Origin: Rusavskia elegans
Lineage: Eukaryota; Ascomycota; Lecanoromycetes; Teloschistales; Teloschistaceae
Length of the DNA: 64,000 nt
Reading direction: 5' to 3'
NCBI GenBank assembly: GCA_011316305.1
Contig: SAUG01000030.1
Coordinates: 744,001 to 808,000 of the forward strand
The notes below the pieces were generated by a model. It was not told where the DNA came from. It did not search any database and saw only the letters and a list, made by a program, of their open reading frames with translations. Position 1 is the first letter of the stretch. The number at the start of each line of letters is the position of its first letter. Made by a program: the position numbers and the translations under genes. Shown here in pieces: positions 35,943 through 48,189 of the stretch.

Positions 35943-36622
35943 TGAGCTGTCGTCCTGTGAAAGGACATTGTAGGTCTTTCATCGAGAAGAAACTTGTCGT
36001 ATGGCGGCGGTTCTGAACGCCACCAAGCCTTCTCCTTCCCCAATCACCCTGCCGTAAGGTAGATTAATAATTAACACCGGCTAGTAAGCCAAACGAATCG
36101 GAAGATCAGCTTTGATAAAACGGAGTACTTTATTGGTTCCTCTGTCAAAGGTACGGCATTGGATCTACTACGAAGCCTACCAAAGTTGTTTTTATCCTGG
36201 AGTACGGCGGGGTGTTTAAGGGAGGAAGATAATGGATGGCGCTCAAAACCGCCGTCATACGTTTCTCGGTCGACTGTATTTATCTCGGGGGCGCGCTTGG
36301 ATATCAGATCCCGCAATTAGCCTCACTAGAGGTCGCTTGTCTCCATCCATGTTTAGACGCCCGGCGCTAAAAGTGCCCCGAATTATTTCCACTGTGCTGC
36401 CACCACTACTGCCAAGTCGTGTCGAGATAATAGAGTCGCGGACTTTCAGGTACCCACACTTCCAACCTACTGACCATGCATTCTTAAATTGTATGCACGT
36501 GGCCGAATGAAGCATCTCATGCACACTTATTAATCCACGCAAAGGGTGCCAAGCCCCAATCAATATGGGACAACCAACCGAAATTTCTATTTCACAACAA
36601 ATCTCTCCCTCTCACAATTCAA
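35943..36622. other. Intergenic
   Basis: Holds a 102-codon minus-strand ORF (36255-36563) without recognisable motif. Nothing else supported. Confidence 0.3.
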
Positions 36623-37435
36623 TTAAAAGATAATATTCAAAATCGCCGTCCCAATAATACTCGGGCCCCAAGCAATCTTCTTGTACCACTTATCCTGCTT
36701 CAATGTCTCAGCCTCCCACCTTCCATACTCCGCTTCCATCGCCATTCGCTCCCGCGCCGTCCACACCGGTTCGTGGCTCTCAGCATCTCTTTTCAGAGCC
36801 CCTTTCACGATCTTTACACGCTTGTATACCTCCGAAGCTCTTTTTATCTGCTGGGGCTCTTCGCGGTAGATCGTTTCCCACCACGCGGCTTTCGCTCCCC
36901 AGTTCCTGTATGCTTGTTCTAGCTTCGACAGCCTGGCTTTGTTCTTTGCTCGCGCTTCGGGTGTGAGTTGTATGTTGGGATTGCGAAGGGTTGCTTGGAT
37001 CCAGGATATTTCTTTGCTGATGGATGAGATGGCTGTTGGGGCTGATTGGGCATCGGTGGGAAGTATGGTCTCGTTCTGTTCAATTCTGGAAACCTGGGCG
37101 GTGTTGGAGTTGGCATCGCTGCGAGAATCTTTGCTGACTTCAGCGGCGGGCGCAGGGGTTCTCTCTAGCCGCCGGTAGCTGGTCGTTGAGGCGAAGCCAC
37201 GAGCTGACTGGAAAGCTTTGATGCTTGCGGTGAACTGTAGGTCTGGACTTGGACGGCTACGTGCGTAGAAGAAGCTGTAGGACTCGAAAAACAAGGGCCT
37301 TGGGAAGGATGCGGGCTCCCTGGATCCTCTGGTCGTGCTTAACCCCAAAGTCTTGGTTACGGCAGCTCGTACGGGTCCTTGCTGGATCGGGGGAGTGATT
37401 CGCAATAGTTTCGCCGCCATTGTGCCCGAGGCCAT
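36623..37435 (-). CDS. Unrecognised protein with mitochondrial-type N-terminus and C-terminal membrane segment
   Basis: Single exon. The most upstream in-frame ATG I accept is 37435; 37420 (MAAKLLRITPPIQQG) is an equal candidate. The first 90 residues are rich in Arg, Ser, Ala and Phe with almost no acid, like a mitochondrial presequence. The middle is a charged helical region (ISWIQATLRNPNIQLTPEAR and RNWGAKAAWWETIYREEPQQ). The end, KKIAWGPSIIGTAILNIIF, is hydrophobic and could be a tail anchor. About 265-270 residues. I do not recognise the family. The long intronless open frame with coherent features supports a real gene. Confidence 0.65.
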   Translation of the reverse strand: MASGTMAAKLLRITPPIQQGPVRAAVTKTLGLSTTRGSREPASFPRPLFFESYSFFYARSRPSPDLQFTASIKAFQSARGFASTTSYRRLERTPAPAAEVSKDSRSDANSNTAQVSRIEQNETILPTDAQSAPTAISSISKEISWIQATLRNPNIQLTPEARAKNKARLSKLEQAYRNWGAKAAWWETIYREEPQQIKRASEVYKRVKIVKGALKRDAESHEPVWTARERMAMEAEYGRWEAETLKQDKWYKKIAWGPSIIGTAILNIIF

Positions 37436-38067
37436 TTGGGCAGACTTCGTGAATCGGATCGCTGATGGCTGGCAAGAAAGAAAGGTGCTGCATTCCAGGG
37501 GCCACCTCGAGGCAATTCTGTGTAACACCGGTTATGCAGCATGACGAGAATGAATATGCGCGACGCCCGTTTTGAAGACTCCACAGGCCCAGTATCGACG
37601 CGAAACTTAGGTTTGTACCTTCGAAGTCGATCGTCCTACAATACCAGGCCGGCGAGGTGGCAGAAAGCGCTCCTGATAAAAAAAGAGAACCAACGTAAAT
37701 GCGTGCTGTATGATTGAAGTTCCATGTTGTGGTGCATTATTGTATAACTTTGATTTTCATTCCTCTTCTCTCATGGTGACTGCTTCATGATTTGATCGAC
37801 CGGAGATCTCTTACAGAATACCATCCAAGGTTCTGTCCACTCGAAGGGAGTGGATTCTTGCCAGCTATTGCAGTTTCTCAGTTCCTCACCAGCGTTCTTT
37901 TTTAACATCGGGTACTAGGATCGAAAACAAAGTGGCATCTGTCAAGAATTGTTGAGAGACTAAGATATTTCAGCAAGATGTGCCATCAGAGACAACTCCA
38001 AAACCTTACCCACAAACCCAGGAAACCATGAGGTTATTCGCATTGCACAGTAGCCTCCGCGTATAAC
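37436..38067. other. Intergenic
   Basis: About 630 bp between two minus-strand genes. No supported ORF, repeat or RNA gene. Confidence 0.35.
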
Positions 38068-39849
38068 TCACAACGTCTTCAGACCTCTCTTCTCCCACAT
38101 CCTCAGCCTCTTCCCAAACAGCTGCAGCACAACCACAACCGGCACGACGGCCGCACACACCGCCGCCTGCGTCCCAAAACAAGCTTCCGCTCCAACCTTA
38201 TCCACCCACCGCACCTGCAGGTAAGCAACTATGAACCCCCCCGCCGTCCTTGAGAAGTTGATCCATGCGCCCACTTCCCCGCTCTCGCGGGGGTATGCAT
38301 CAAGCAGGTAGGCACTGATCCCGACGCTCACGACCATGGTGCCGAACACATACAAGCCCCACCCCACCGCCGTGACCATGTAATGCCATTTGCGCTCGAG
38401 CGCAAAACCTAGGACCATGAGGCCCGTGAGCAGGAATGGGAGCGCGATGTAGATGACCGAGAGACGGGCTTCGGGCTCGAGCCGGCCGCGGTGGCTACGG
38501 ACGTAGAGACGGGCAAGGATGTCGTGGAGATAGTGGCCGATGGCTTCGGCGAGGATGGTTGCGACGATGGGGGCGAAGAAGAAGAAGCCTGTTGGAGTGT
38601 AAGTATGCATACTTGTAACCGATAAGAAGGGCTTGTGTCTGACCTATCTGCTTGGGCCCAAAGCCATAAGACGATGTCAGGAATAGTGCAAGCGTAGCGT
38701 TGATGCCTACGACCCATGCAAAAGTAAACATGTAGTAGAAGTTCGCAAGTAGCACCACTGGTCTTGAGATCGTCCTTACTGCACGCATCATTGCTTCACC
38801 GAAGCTGTTGCGAAGATGTCGAGAACGCCATTGCTCGACCCCGATCAGGCTGAGAAGGTGCGATTGGTGTGGCGGTTGTTTTTCGGCCGGGAGGCGTCGA
38901 TCGTAGTATGTTTCCTCCCCCCAGATGATGACGGCTATGAGGCAAAGGCCGGTTTCGATGGTGTAGATCCAGAATGGCCAGCGCCAGGAAAGCTGCGTGA
39001 GCATGAACGATGCGAAGAGAGGGCCCAGGTAGGGAGAAAGAATGACAAACGCTTGCCAGATGTTGATTTTGCGCCTAATGGATGTGAGTAGAGGATCCAA
39101 AATTACTGTGGGAGTAAGTACAAGCTTACGCATGTTCATGAAGGAAAAACATGTCTTTGATGAACATGAGACCGCTCTGGATTGGTTGGGTCAGTGTCTG
39201 TTGTGCAGATCTCGCGGGTTACTAAGTCGGACACCCACTCCTTGTGCTGCTCCAGCAAAGAAGCCGTTAAGCACACGTGGGACGAAGAACCCGTTGAACC
39301 CATGAGATCCTGCCTGCCCTGCAGCGGTTGCCGTTGCTATGACCATGAACCAGAAGAGGACGGGCAGTCGGCCGAAGTAGGCAGAGAGCATGACGGCAAC
39401 GACACCGCCGGCGCCGACCATGAACTGGTTGCCTGACTGGGAATGATTGACTTCATCGGGCGTGATACCATACTCCCTAGCGGGTCGTCAGTCATGGATG
39501 ATGGTCGTCGAAGAACCGCTTACGCTGCTTGTGGGATCAAAGTTATTGCCCCAGTCACACTGCCATAGTCAGGGAGAAACGTGCAGGCGATGACGACTCC
39601 GAGCACGATGTGTTTTTTGGCATGACTCCAATTCAGGGGATCGTCTGAAGCATCACTTGGTTGCGGAATGAGGACCGTTTGATCATCCCGCGCAGTCTTG
39701 GTGGAGAGATTGGGGCCGATCTGGTTCACATCGAGTATGTAACCTTCGCTATCGTCATAGCGAAGCTCGGGGTCGAGGGTTTGGCCTTCTGTCTCCGCAT
39801 ACGCTGTTGCCGACTGAGGCTCCTTGACCACGTGGAGGTCGGTATCCAT
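38068..39849 (-). CDS. MFS transporter, drug:H+ antiporter (DHA1) type
   Basis: Twelve-helix plasma-membrane exporter of the major facilitator superfamily; in fungi DHA1 members export drugs, polyamines or secondary metabolites. The ATG at 39849 gives an acidic cytosolic leader ending DPLNWSHAKKH, the usual DHA1 entry. Hydrophobic helices follow: IVLGVVIACTFLPDYGSV; MVGAGGVVAVMLSAYFGRLP with the loop 2-3 GRLP motif; GFFVPRVLNGFFAGAAQGVG; INIWQAFVILSPYLGPLFAS near 39060; WRWPFWIYTIETGLCLIAVI. The second half runs from FFFFAPIVATILAEAIGHYL near 38580 to VPVVVVLQLFGKRLRMWEKR at the end. Introns near 39470-39525, 39170-39230, 39075-39130 and 38590-38660. Substrate unknown. It lies next to an O-methyltransferase on the same strand. 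Confidence 0.88.
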
Positions 39850-40236
39850 GATGCATATGCAGAGTGCATTCAGTCCAAGTCATGAGATCGGAGCACAATT
39901 ATAAGATGGGAACTGTGTAACAGAAACACCCGTGGTGGTGTGATGACGGTCTTCGGAAGTATTCGGTGTTCGCGATCTCATGGTTTTGTATAAGATAGGT
40001 TACCAAGCCAAATCAACGGCGGGTGTTGAGGATAGAATGGAGGATACCTGCTCGCCCCACTAATTGTGTGACCATCTGGTGCAGGGAGCAGTGCAGATCT
40101 GTCATGCGTGTTCACAAATTTTCAATAGAGCGAATTAGGTGCCAGGAGTAATTGCTGCGCCAGCCCACAGGTTTGGTCTCGATCAACCACAAAGGTGTTC
40201 GTTATGGGGAGCAGAACAATACGTTGGACCCAATGT
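39850..40236. other. Intergenic between MFS start and O-methyltransferase stop
   Basis: 387 bp, MFS promoter expected. No motif recognised. Confidence 0.35.
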
Positions 40237-41636
40237 TCAGCTCGATATCTCAGCCTCAATTACACTCTCAAGCCCAGCATTCGTCGACCAAATCTTCTCG
40301 ATGCGGAGCCCAGCTGAAGCGAGCAAATCTTGCCATTGTCCCGACGTTCTTTCGGCACCAGTCTCGAGAGCCATCATACTTAAATCAAGGAAGGCCCCCT
40401 GGGGAGGTACATTCGTGTCTGGCAGGACCAATTCGTCAATCAAAAGCTTCGAATACCCCTCCCGCATAGCTGCGGCTGTATTGCTCAAAATCTCCCGACA
40501 CGCACGATCTGGCCAGTCATGCAGAATAGAACGCATGTAGTAGGCTTTAGCTCCTGCAATAAGACTGTTAATACCGTCTGATTCTGGACCGGCAGTGAAA
40601 CCTTACCTTTGACTGGCTGGGGGGTGAAGAAGTTGTAGGCCATCGTCTCGATGCCTTGCTTGCTCAGTGAGTCTGCGTCTCCGAGCGCAGCTGGCAGGTC
40701 TTGCACGATCAGGCGTCCAGTTCGACGAGCGGGATCTTTGACAAAGTCCTCTAAAACATGGCCACGTCCTCCGCCAATGTCAACGAGTAGAACTGTATCC
40801 TTGAACTTGTCGACGTTTTCGCAAATTTTGCTCTTTGCTGGATACGTGTCGGTCCAGGTCCTAGTACCCTGCTTCCATCTCGTCATGCAAGAGTTGAAGA
40901 CTTTGCCTCGCTCGGGTTCGTCTTCATACAATGCCCATGTGTTCCTTCCTCCCCAAGCATCAGCAAAAGGCCCGGTCTTGACATCTTGGGGAACTTTGTA
41001 GCCAGTGCGCTGCAGATAGCCGGGAAGATTGATCATAGATGGGCCACAATGATCGAAGCTGAAGCTCAGTCAGCTGTGATCAAGCGTCAGAATGTGTGTG
41101 AGTACAAGTGACGTAATCCATTGGCCCAGCCGGGATCGAGAAGGATCTCGGTCATAGGGGTGGCGCCATAGGTTTGGGGTCCTCGCTCATCGACGACGTG
41201 AGTAGCGGTAAGAACCATCATGATACGCGCTGGAAAGGTTAAGCACGTAAGGACGCTGGCAGGTGTCATGACACTGACCAATGAGCTGGGGTTCAGCGCC
41301 TGTCGCAGAAGCAATGTCTTGGGCCGTTTTGGGACGCCCATCTGCAAGAACTTCGAACCACTTTCCCTCCAGAGCTATCTTTACGGCAGCACTCTGGTGG
41401 GGCTATTATACCATCATGAGCCGATTCCTTGAGGCGGTGTCTCGGTGTCGAACCTGGAAACAGAGTTCCGCCACGCCCTCGAACGGAGTGGTGGTTGCAT
41501 ATTTAAGATTGGCGATTTCTCGCTGGATCGATTGACGACCAGCCTGATCGTCAAATATGTTTGCCGGTAACTTTTCAGCGTCGGCCAACAGAGTTCTGAT
41601 CGACTGGAGAAGCAAATCACGAGTGGTGGAAGTCAT
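40237..41636 (-). CDS. SAM-dependent O-methyltransferase (COMT/sterigmatocystin-OMT family)
   Basis: Transfers a methyl group from SAM to a hydroxyl of a small aromatic molecule. The start at 41636 gives MTSTTRDLLLQSIRTLLADA. After introns come KWFEVLADGRPKTAQDIA (a winged-helix dimerisation domain, near 41360), IMMVLTATHVVDERG and NLPGYLQRTGYKVPQD. The SAM site is LLVDIGGGRGHVLEDF near 40790, with IVQDLPAAL following. MRSILHDWPDRACREIL near 40530 carries the His that acts as base in this family. LLIDELVLPDTNVPPQGAFL and DLSMMALETGAERT close the fold, with the stop at 40237. Introns near 41440, 41250, 41040-41100 and 40540-40605. No polyketide or peptide synthetase is visible in the window, so the substrate is open. 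Confidence 0.88.
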
Positions 41637-42590
41637 TTTGGTCGGATGTTGAGGTTAGAAACTTCTTGGGGGACTCCCTACGGGTTACAGTGTGGATGGA
41701 CGAACCTCGTGGAGACGATCGTTTCCCGATTAGTAGAGCGGACCGTCGCGCGACTTCCCGAAGCGCCGTATTGCATTAGCGTATGCTTGGCGTTGCACGA
41801 CATGTCGCCTCTACCAGACATCGGATTTCCTCGTCCCAGTCTGTCTGACCTCTTCTTACTGCGTTGTACGGGAAATTGTCTCCGGGAAGAGGTATCGAAC
41901 TACAACGGCCTCCTACGATTGGCAATCCATGAATGTGTGGTGTCGGGTTGACTCCATCCATTGGAGCCATGCGTTCGTCTCATCTACGTTGGGGTTACTC
42001 ATGAGAACCTTGAGAAGACTTGTCTGTAAACTGCATGTATACTGCTGAAGGAGCCAGCACCTGATCAGCCTTGGTATTGCGGCAATGGTGTTCACAAAGT
42101 CCTCCAGGCACACGTGACCTTCTGTTGATCTTCCGAAGGGCCGGTCATTTTCGTCACACAACAGCTGTCTCCGCTATTCTGACCTCAATCAGCTGTCTGC
42201 CTTTCAAATACAGGGCAAACGATTTGGTTTGATGAAAGCCGGAGGTGGTCATCAAGGAACACTCCGATGACGTCGTGCTCTACATTGCTGCTCTGCAGAG
42301 GAGCTCTCGTCTGACCAATGGTTCCTTCTCAGTCAATGTCTTCATGCCAAACGTCCCATCTATACGTCCTCTGTGCGACGGAACTACGCCGAATTGTTTC
42401 AGGTGGGAGCACTCGTGCTGCTCTCAGCTTCCAATCGCTACTCAGTCAACAGAAGATAAACATGCCAACAGTGTCCAACAATGTACGAGATCTCAACATT
42501 AACCATGACAGTCCACAGGCTTTCGACAACCACATCTCTTTCTATGATAACTGGTAGCTAAATTCTTTCATCATCTAACCTTACGCCCTG
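41637..42590. other. Intergenic between divergent O-methyltransferase and rhodopsin-like gene
   Basis: About 950 bp with both promoters. Short ORFs only; no motif, repeat or RNA gene was supported. Confidence 0.35.
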
Positions 42591-44230
42591 ATGTCCACAC
42601 CGATTGCTCCCCCCAAGGGAGGGGATCAGAACAAAGCGCCAATGCTTCGAGGTGTCCTCGGTAGTGAACTTGCTGTTGCAACCATCATCGTCGCTCTGAG
42701 AATTTTCTCCAGACTGAGACTTACGCGGAGTCCGGGTTGGGATGACTGGATCATGATCGCCACTTTTGTAAGTTGTTCTCTTTGTGATGGGCTTGTGGAA
42801 ATTATCGCACCCTGGCTTCCTACTGCATAACAGGCTATTGCAGTCGTCGTTGGAATCTCTTTCCTTTATTCAGTTCATTTCAAGAACTATCCGACTTCTC
42901 AGAAGCTTGTGGGTATTCGACAGCTAGCTTGACAGCCTATTCGGACAACACATGAAATATTGTTGACATATTTATTGATAGCAAATATTTGTCCCCAAGT
43001 CTAAGGTATCTTTTGTTGCACATTGCACCGCTGACCATTGAGTAGACATGTGCAGTCATCGGTACCACTATGGATCTAGTAGGCATGAACTATGGCATCG
43101 GCCGCCATGTCTACTATCTTCAACACGACGATGCAGTCCTTGCAACCAAACTTGATTGGTTGTGCCAGGCATTTGTGATAACAGCCTTGACGACCGGTAA
43201 GGTCTCTGTGGCATTCTTCATTCTCAGGCTGTCCAACACAAAATGGCATTTCTATCTCCTGCACAGCATCAACATAACCTTGGGCCTCATCAACGTTCCT
43301 TTGATCATTTGGACATACGCTCAATGCAGACCTTCGGCTCTACTATGGGATCCAACCGTTCCAGGGAAATGTCAGGACCCGAAAATGCAGGGCAGCTTTG
43401 CGATTTTCCAGGGCTGTGAGTCGAACAAGAGTCAAATGACTGTCAAGGGCTAATCCCTTGCAAGCATATGGAGCAGCAACCGACTTGCTGTATGCTCTCT
43501 TTCCCATCGTCATAATATGGCCATTGCAAATGCCTCGAAAGCGGAAGATCCAATTGGCCAGTATCATGTGCTTGGGGACATTGTACGGTACATCACAGTC
43601 CCCGAATGCCGGGACGTCTAATCACTGATTTCCCATAGCTCGGCCGCTGCAGGCGCTATCAAAACCTTCTATCTGCAACAACTTCACGCCCGGTCAGACT
43701 TTACTTGTAAGACATCCCTCACATGTTCCGCCTCGAAATGAGCTAACCAGGCACATCGTAGACGACGCGACGTCGCTGATGATCTGGTATACGTGAGTCA
43801 TCCATGCAAAGATACTCTCACTCAAGCTCTCGATGACACTGACTGACCGCGACACAGCACAGAAATGTACGTCATCATCATCGCCGGCTCCCTCCCCACC
43901 CTACGACCATTATTCCAAAAGAGCGTTTCCATATCCCGCTCGTACAAACATCGAAGCTCCAAAGGCTACCATTCCTACGACCATGCTCCCCACGAGCTGC
44001 AGCCCTATCGCAAGACAAGACATCCAGACACCTCGATACTGCAGACCGTGAGGCAGCACAACGGGAGGAGCAGTGACCAAGATGTTTTGGCGGCGAACGC
44101 CGAAGGGATCACGAAGACGGTAGATATCACGTTTGCGTCTTCGCCTGGGGCCGAAGAAGGTAAAAAATGGGAGCCATGGGAGGAGGAACATTTTGGGGAA
44201 AGGGGCACACGGGAGGACGAAAGAGTCTGA
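42591..44230 (+). CDS. Fungal rhodopsin-domain integral membrane protein (PTH11-like, seven-helix)
   Basis: Member of the large Pezizomycotina family of seven-helix proteins with a rhodopsin-like domain, related to the Magnaporthe receptor PTH11; individual ligands are mostly unknown. The start at 42591 gives a short polar tail, then LGSELAVATIIVALRIFSRL and SPGWDDWIMIAT, the family's first helix and GWDD motif. After introns come MDLVGMNYGIGRHVYYL near 43070, VITALTTGKVSVAFFILRLS, and INVPLIIWTYAQCRPSALLW with the conserved WD-P-KC. Next are AYGAATDLLYALFPIVIIWP near 43460 and AAAGAIKTFYLQQLHA near 43640. The last exon has VIIIAGSLPTLRPLFQK and a cytosolic Ser/His-rich tail to 44230. About six introns; exon edges in 42770-43070 and 43570-43860 are approximate. 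Confidence 0.8.
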
Positions 44231-45906
44231 GTTATGTATCTTGTTGGTCCTGTGCCTTCACTCAGGGGGTTGGGTGATCGATATTTCGACTGCCGGGGCA
44301 AAGGATACAGACGACCTCGAGGACTTGTCGTGGTAGCTGTGTACATTGTCTGAAGTGAAAGCGACTCTGCACGTTGGAAAACAAAGCGATTTGGGGAATA
44401 AAGCAAGTTCTGTAGACGGTCTACTAAGTACCTAGACTTATGTGTACTTCTAGCTCAGCCACTTAATTAGCAGTCAATCGAAATCCCATAAATCACTCGA
44501 TGACTCTTTCTACACTCGAGAATTCCATTGCGTCGATATACGCTACTGACCCCTGTTGTAATGTAAGCATCATCAATGCCATCAATGAACAGTTTCTTGA
44601 CCAGGTTTTCAATCCTCATACCTGTTTTTGAACGATACTGAAAATCTGCGGCCGATTATATGGATATCATTTCCAAGGCAATCCACTCGCACCACCCACT
44701 CTATCTTCTTGGTATCTTATACGAAGAAGGACAAACCCACCAAGCGACTACTACCATCATACATGTTTTCTCAATCTCAATGGTTTCCCTAGTCATCACA
44801 AATTGCTGCTGGGGAATGGGGATCATGCGCTAACTTATTTAGAACAGAAAAAATGATAGAGGATATTTGTAGGGAAGGGATAGACTTCTGCATAGCACAA
44901 ATATTTGGACTGGATTTGATTTGGTTTGATTAGTCAATAAGAGGTGAAGTGACGATAGTGATTCTTTGGTGCGAGAATAATGTACCTTTTCTCTGCTCTC
45001 TTCGCTATTGGAGGTGGGTGTGTGATGTTTTAGAAATGATGAATACGGCTTAGAGGGAGCTGAGACGTGCGGACGTGGTGGTTGAGTATGAAGTCGTGGA
45101 TTGAGAAGGTGTAGTTCGGATTTGTTCTCCAGGTCATCTGATCTCGTTCTTCGCGATTTCCTCTTCAAGTGCGAGAAAGAGAGACTACAGACATGAATTC
45201 CAATGGGAGATTGTGTTTCCGTGCTTGCCCATCTTCGTAGCTTTGCTGCGTACCGCGTACTGTCTCGCGAGTTTCATTTTCGATTGATTCTCGATGACTT
45301 TGCCCGCTTCCTCCCTCCTTTTGCTGCCTTTATCTCAGAGTTCAGTAATAATTTTGGGTATTATGCCCACTCTGAGCTATCTCGGAATGAAAAGCACACC
45401 GCTAAGGTTCTGTTCCGTTCATTGAGGTGCGTTGGAGTGGTGGGCCAAGTCACTGGACTCGGGGGTGTAGTCTTCGCATGTGAGAGGGTTGAGGAGCTAT
45501 GGGCGGCCGATTTAATGGAATGGTGCTTTTCATTTTCTATAAGCTGATGCGGAAGTCTGAATGGCTGCGCGGGCCAGGGATGAGATTGATGTGGCCTTGG
45601 GGATACTACATGGCTGGTTAGAGGCGGTAGAGATTATAGGATGTTGCGAACCAAACAAAGGGAAATGGGAAGGTATCTATTGAGGGACCAACGGTGGAAG
45701 CACCGAGGAAAAGAAACCACAGGAATGTTGTTAACTGCCCAATCTGCAACACGATAACCCTGCTTGAATTTGCAACGCAAAGTTTTTTGCATGTTTCTTC
45801 CCTGCTCTTTCGGGTTTGCGAATTTTCTTGAAACGCACCGATTGGCAATCGCGCCAAACTGACAGATCCTATAGTTGCCCCTCGTGTTGCATCTTGGTGC
45901 CGAAGG
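44231..45906. other. Intergenic
   Basis: About 1.7 kb between rhodopsin-like and HET genes. ORFs at 44839-45168 (minus) and 45203-45547 (plus) exceed 100 codons but have low-complexity or motif-free sequence, so I do not call them. No repeats seen. Confidence 0.35.
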
Positions 45907-48189
45907 TCAGATGAGTATGATCTCTCGCCACTGTCCATTCGTGAGTAATAGAGTTTCCTTGTCCAGGAAGATATCCGGATAAGGCGTGTTAGAATTAGGC
46001 GTGATAGGAAAAGGCTTTATAGAACCGTCTTCAGAATCGATCTTAAGAGTTAGCCTCCCAATTCTCCTATAGACAGAACGACCTTCTGCTTTTGCGAGGT
46101 CATCTGAATCAGCTTGTTCGAGGACAAGATATTCGATTTCGTAACGTTCCCGGGGGCAATTGCTTTTCTTTGCTGCATTGTCCATCATTCGGACTGAGTA
46201 GTAGGAATTCAGACCATCTATATTATCATCAAGGTCAATACCACTCGACCGAAAAAGACGATGACCTCGGAAGAATTCATTCAGGTTGGGGATGATTGCT
46301 TTGTTCATCTCTTGTACGAAACCATGCAGTACTACCTGGCAGGACGGCACAACAGCTCCAGGGCACATACTTTCCATTTCTTGTGTGTCGTCCTCGAACT
46401 TGAATCTAGCAGGCGCCAGAAGGGTGCTTTTCACTCTGAAGCTCTCAAAGGCATAGCTCCGTCGATCGACATGGGCCCAGCTCCAAGTCGAAACCTGAGT
46501 ATTTTTCTTGACTGGTACAGTAGTAGGCAGCGTCTTTTGGGACGTCTGCCAAAGCAGAAGCACATCAAGTCTACTCTCCCATAATCCAGCAACATACCGA
46601 CCAGTGTATGCACCGATCTTGCGCAGCCTCGCCGCCAGTCCTGAAATAGCATGAAGTCGGTCTGAGAAAACTGATAGATCTCGACGCATGAAGTCGCGGA
46701 TGAGGCTTTCCCAAAGACATTGATAGTTGGTATTGACCGCAGTGTTATGGCAGTCCTTACCAGTATCAATCAAGCGCAACGAATGGCGAATAGAGCCGCC
46801 GGTCTCCGACATCGAATGATCCTCGTTGCACTCCCAGAAGACCTGGTCACACCCAAAGTGCAGTACCCCAGGAGCCAAAATCCTTTCCTGAAGAGGCCAG
46901 CCCCGCTCACTCAAACTTCCATATGTCAGCTCATCATCGAGCCCTTGAGGATTTTCACGAACAAAAAGCAGCAGCGGACGGTCTCCGTCATGGTGTTCTT
47001 CACCTTTCCCAGAGAACTCTATTGTCCCTATGGGAGCAATACGGCGTTCCCTTGGCACAAGGAAACCAATGTTCGCATTGGAGCTTGAGAGCGCCGATAT
47101 AGTGAACACAGAGCCTCCATAAATGTCTGCCATCAATCCAGCCTCCTTTTCCCATTCTTGTTCATCGTCTTGACATATACAAAGTGAGTCGACCCACAGA
47201 TACTCAAATTTCAGTCTTCGCGTGACTGTAATAGCGTCCCGAATGACAGCGGGAAGATCGGCTATAAAAATACCGTGTTGTTCTCGATGGTGGATGTTCT
47301 CCTTTAAGCTCCTCATATTGACAGTCCCGCCCCAGCAATAGCTCAGAGCCAGATACTGAATGTCATTGGTTTGGTCAATAAAGTCTCTCGTCTTGCTCAA
47401 TCAGACCTTGTCGCTGGAAGAGTCCATGTCCGTTCCAGTCCGTAAAAGCCTGGTTGGCAATGTAGATCGCTCACGAAAACAACTCCGATGCTCGCGAATA
47501 CATGTATTAAACCATTCTGTAATTTGGTCGAATAATTGCTCGGAGTCAGAATTCTTTGCCGGATAGCGGCCTTTTCCACCAGGCATCATAAGCGGCATCT
47601 CCGTACATGCTTTTTCATTTCTTGCAGCAACGAATTGGAAATCGGTATTGCGCCATATGCCTCGGTCCCCGGGTACCCTAAACGAAGAACACCATTCTGG
47701 TTCATAAATGTCCCACTGTAATAAACTCCTAGCTTGGAGTTTGAAGTCTCTTGGAGTAAGAATCAGACGGGAAAGAACACATTCACTCGAGTGATTCACA
47801 GGATCTGGGAAGTCGCGACTATACAGATCCACAGGGAGAGAATAGGAATGTCCATCCGTTCGAGACAACAAGTTCCTGATGAAAGTCAAACATTCATCGC
47901 AAGTCGATCCCCAAATGCAGCATTCTGCAGCAGGCCCGAAGGTGTCCAATCCGACGATTCTATATGCATCAGGAACGAATCGGTGGGGCACAGCGCTGGC
48001 AACCGCCATCGTCCCACTTGTCAGGTATTTTATGCAGGCTGAATTTCCTGGATCGGTCAGGTCGGCTACGGAGTAGAAGTGCTTACCCCAGATTAAATAA
48101 ACCTGGTCAGTGAAAAAAAAGACTGTCAAACCCCACCAACCGTCGACTAAAAGTTTTAAAGTTTTTTTATTCCTTAAATAACTCAACAA
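45907..48189 (-). pseudogene. HET-domain (heterokaryon incompatibility) gene with an in-frame TGA and a MITE at its 5' end
   Basis: HET-domain proteins mediate non-self recognition and programmed cell death in filamentous ascomycetes. The upstream part (from about 48080) has STCDECLTFIRNLL near 47905 and ends STLPTRLLRTGTDMDSSSDK. TGA follows at 47401-47403, and the same frame resumes at once with LSKTRDFIDQTNDIQYLALS and YCWGG. HET blocks are then intact: LPAVIRDAITVTRRLKFEYL, WVDSLCICQDDEQEWEKEAG, DIYGGSVFTISALSSSNA and GWPLQERIL, on to the stop at 45907. No intron removes the TGA; CGA to TGA is the simplest cause. The only long 5' extension begins at an ATG (48189) inside the terminal repeat of a transposon (48084-48596), so the native start is lost or is an internal ATG near 48010. 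A shortened product starting downstream of the TGA is possible. Confidence 0.8.

Noticed and set aside
36255..36563. 102-codon minus-strand ORF between the DUF6594-like gene and the mitochondrial-type gene
   Set aside because: No recognisable motif and no flanking gene structure.
44839..45547. Two ORFs over 100 codons on opposite strands
   Set aside because: No motif, biased Ser/Leu/His content and no supporting intron structure.
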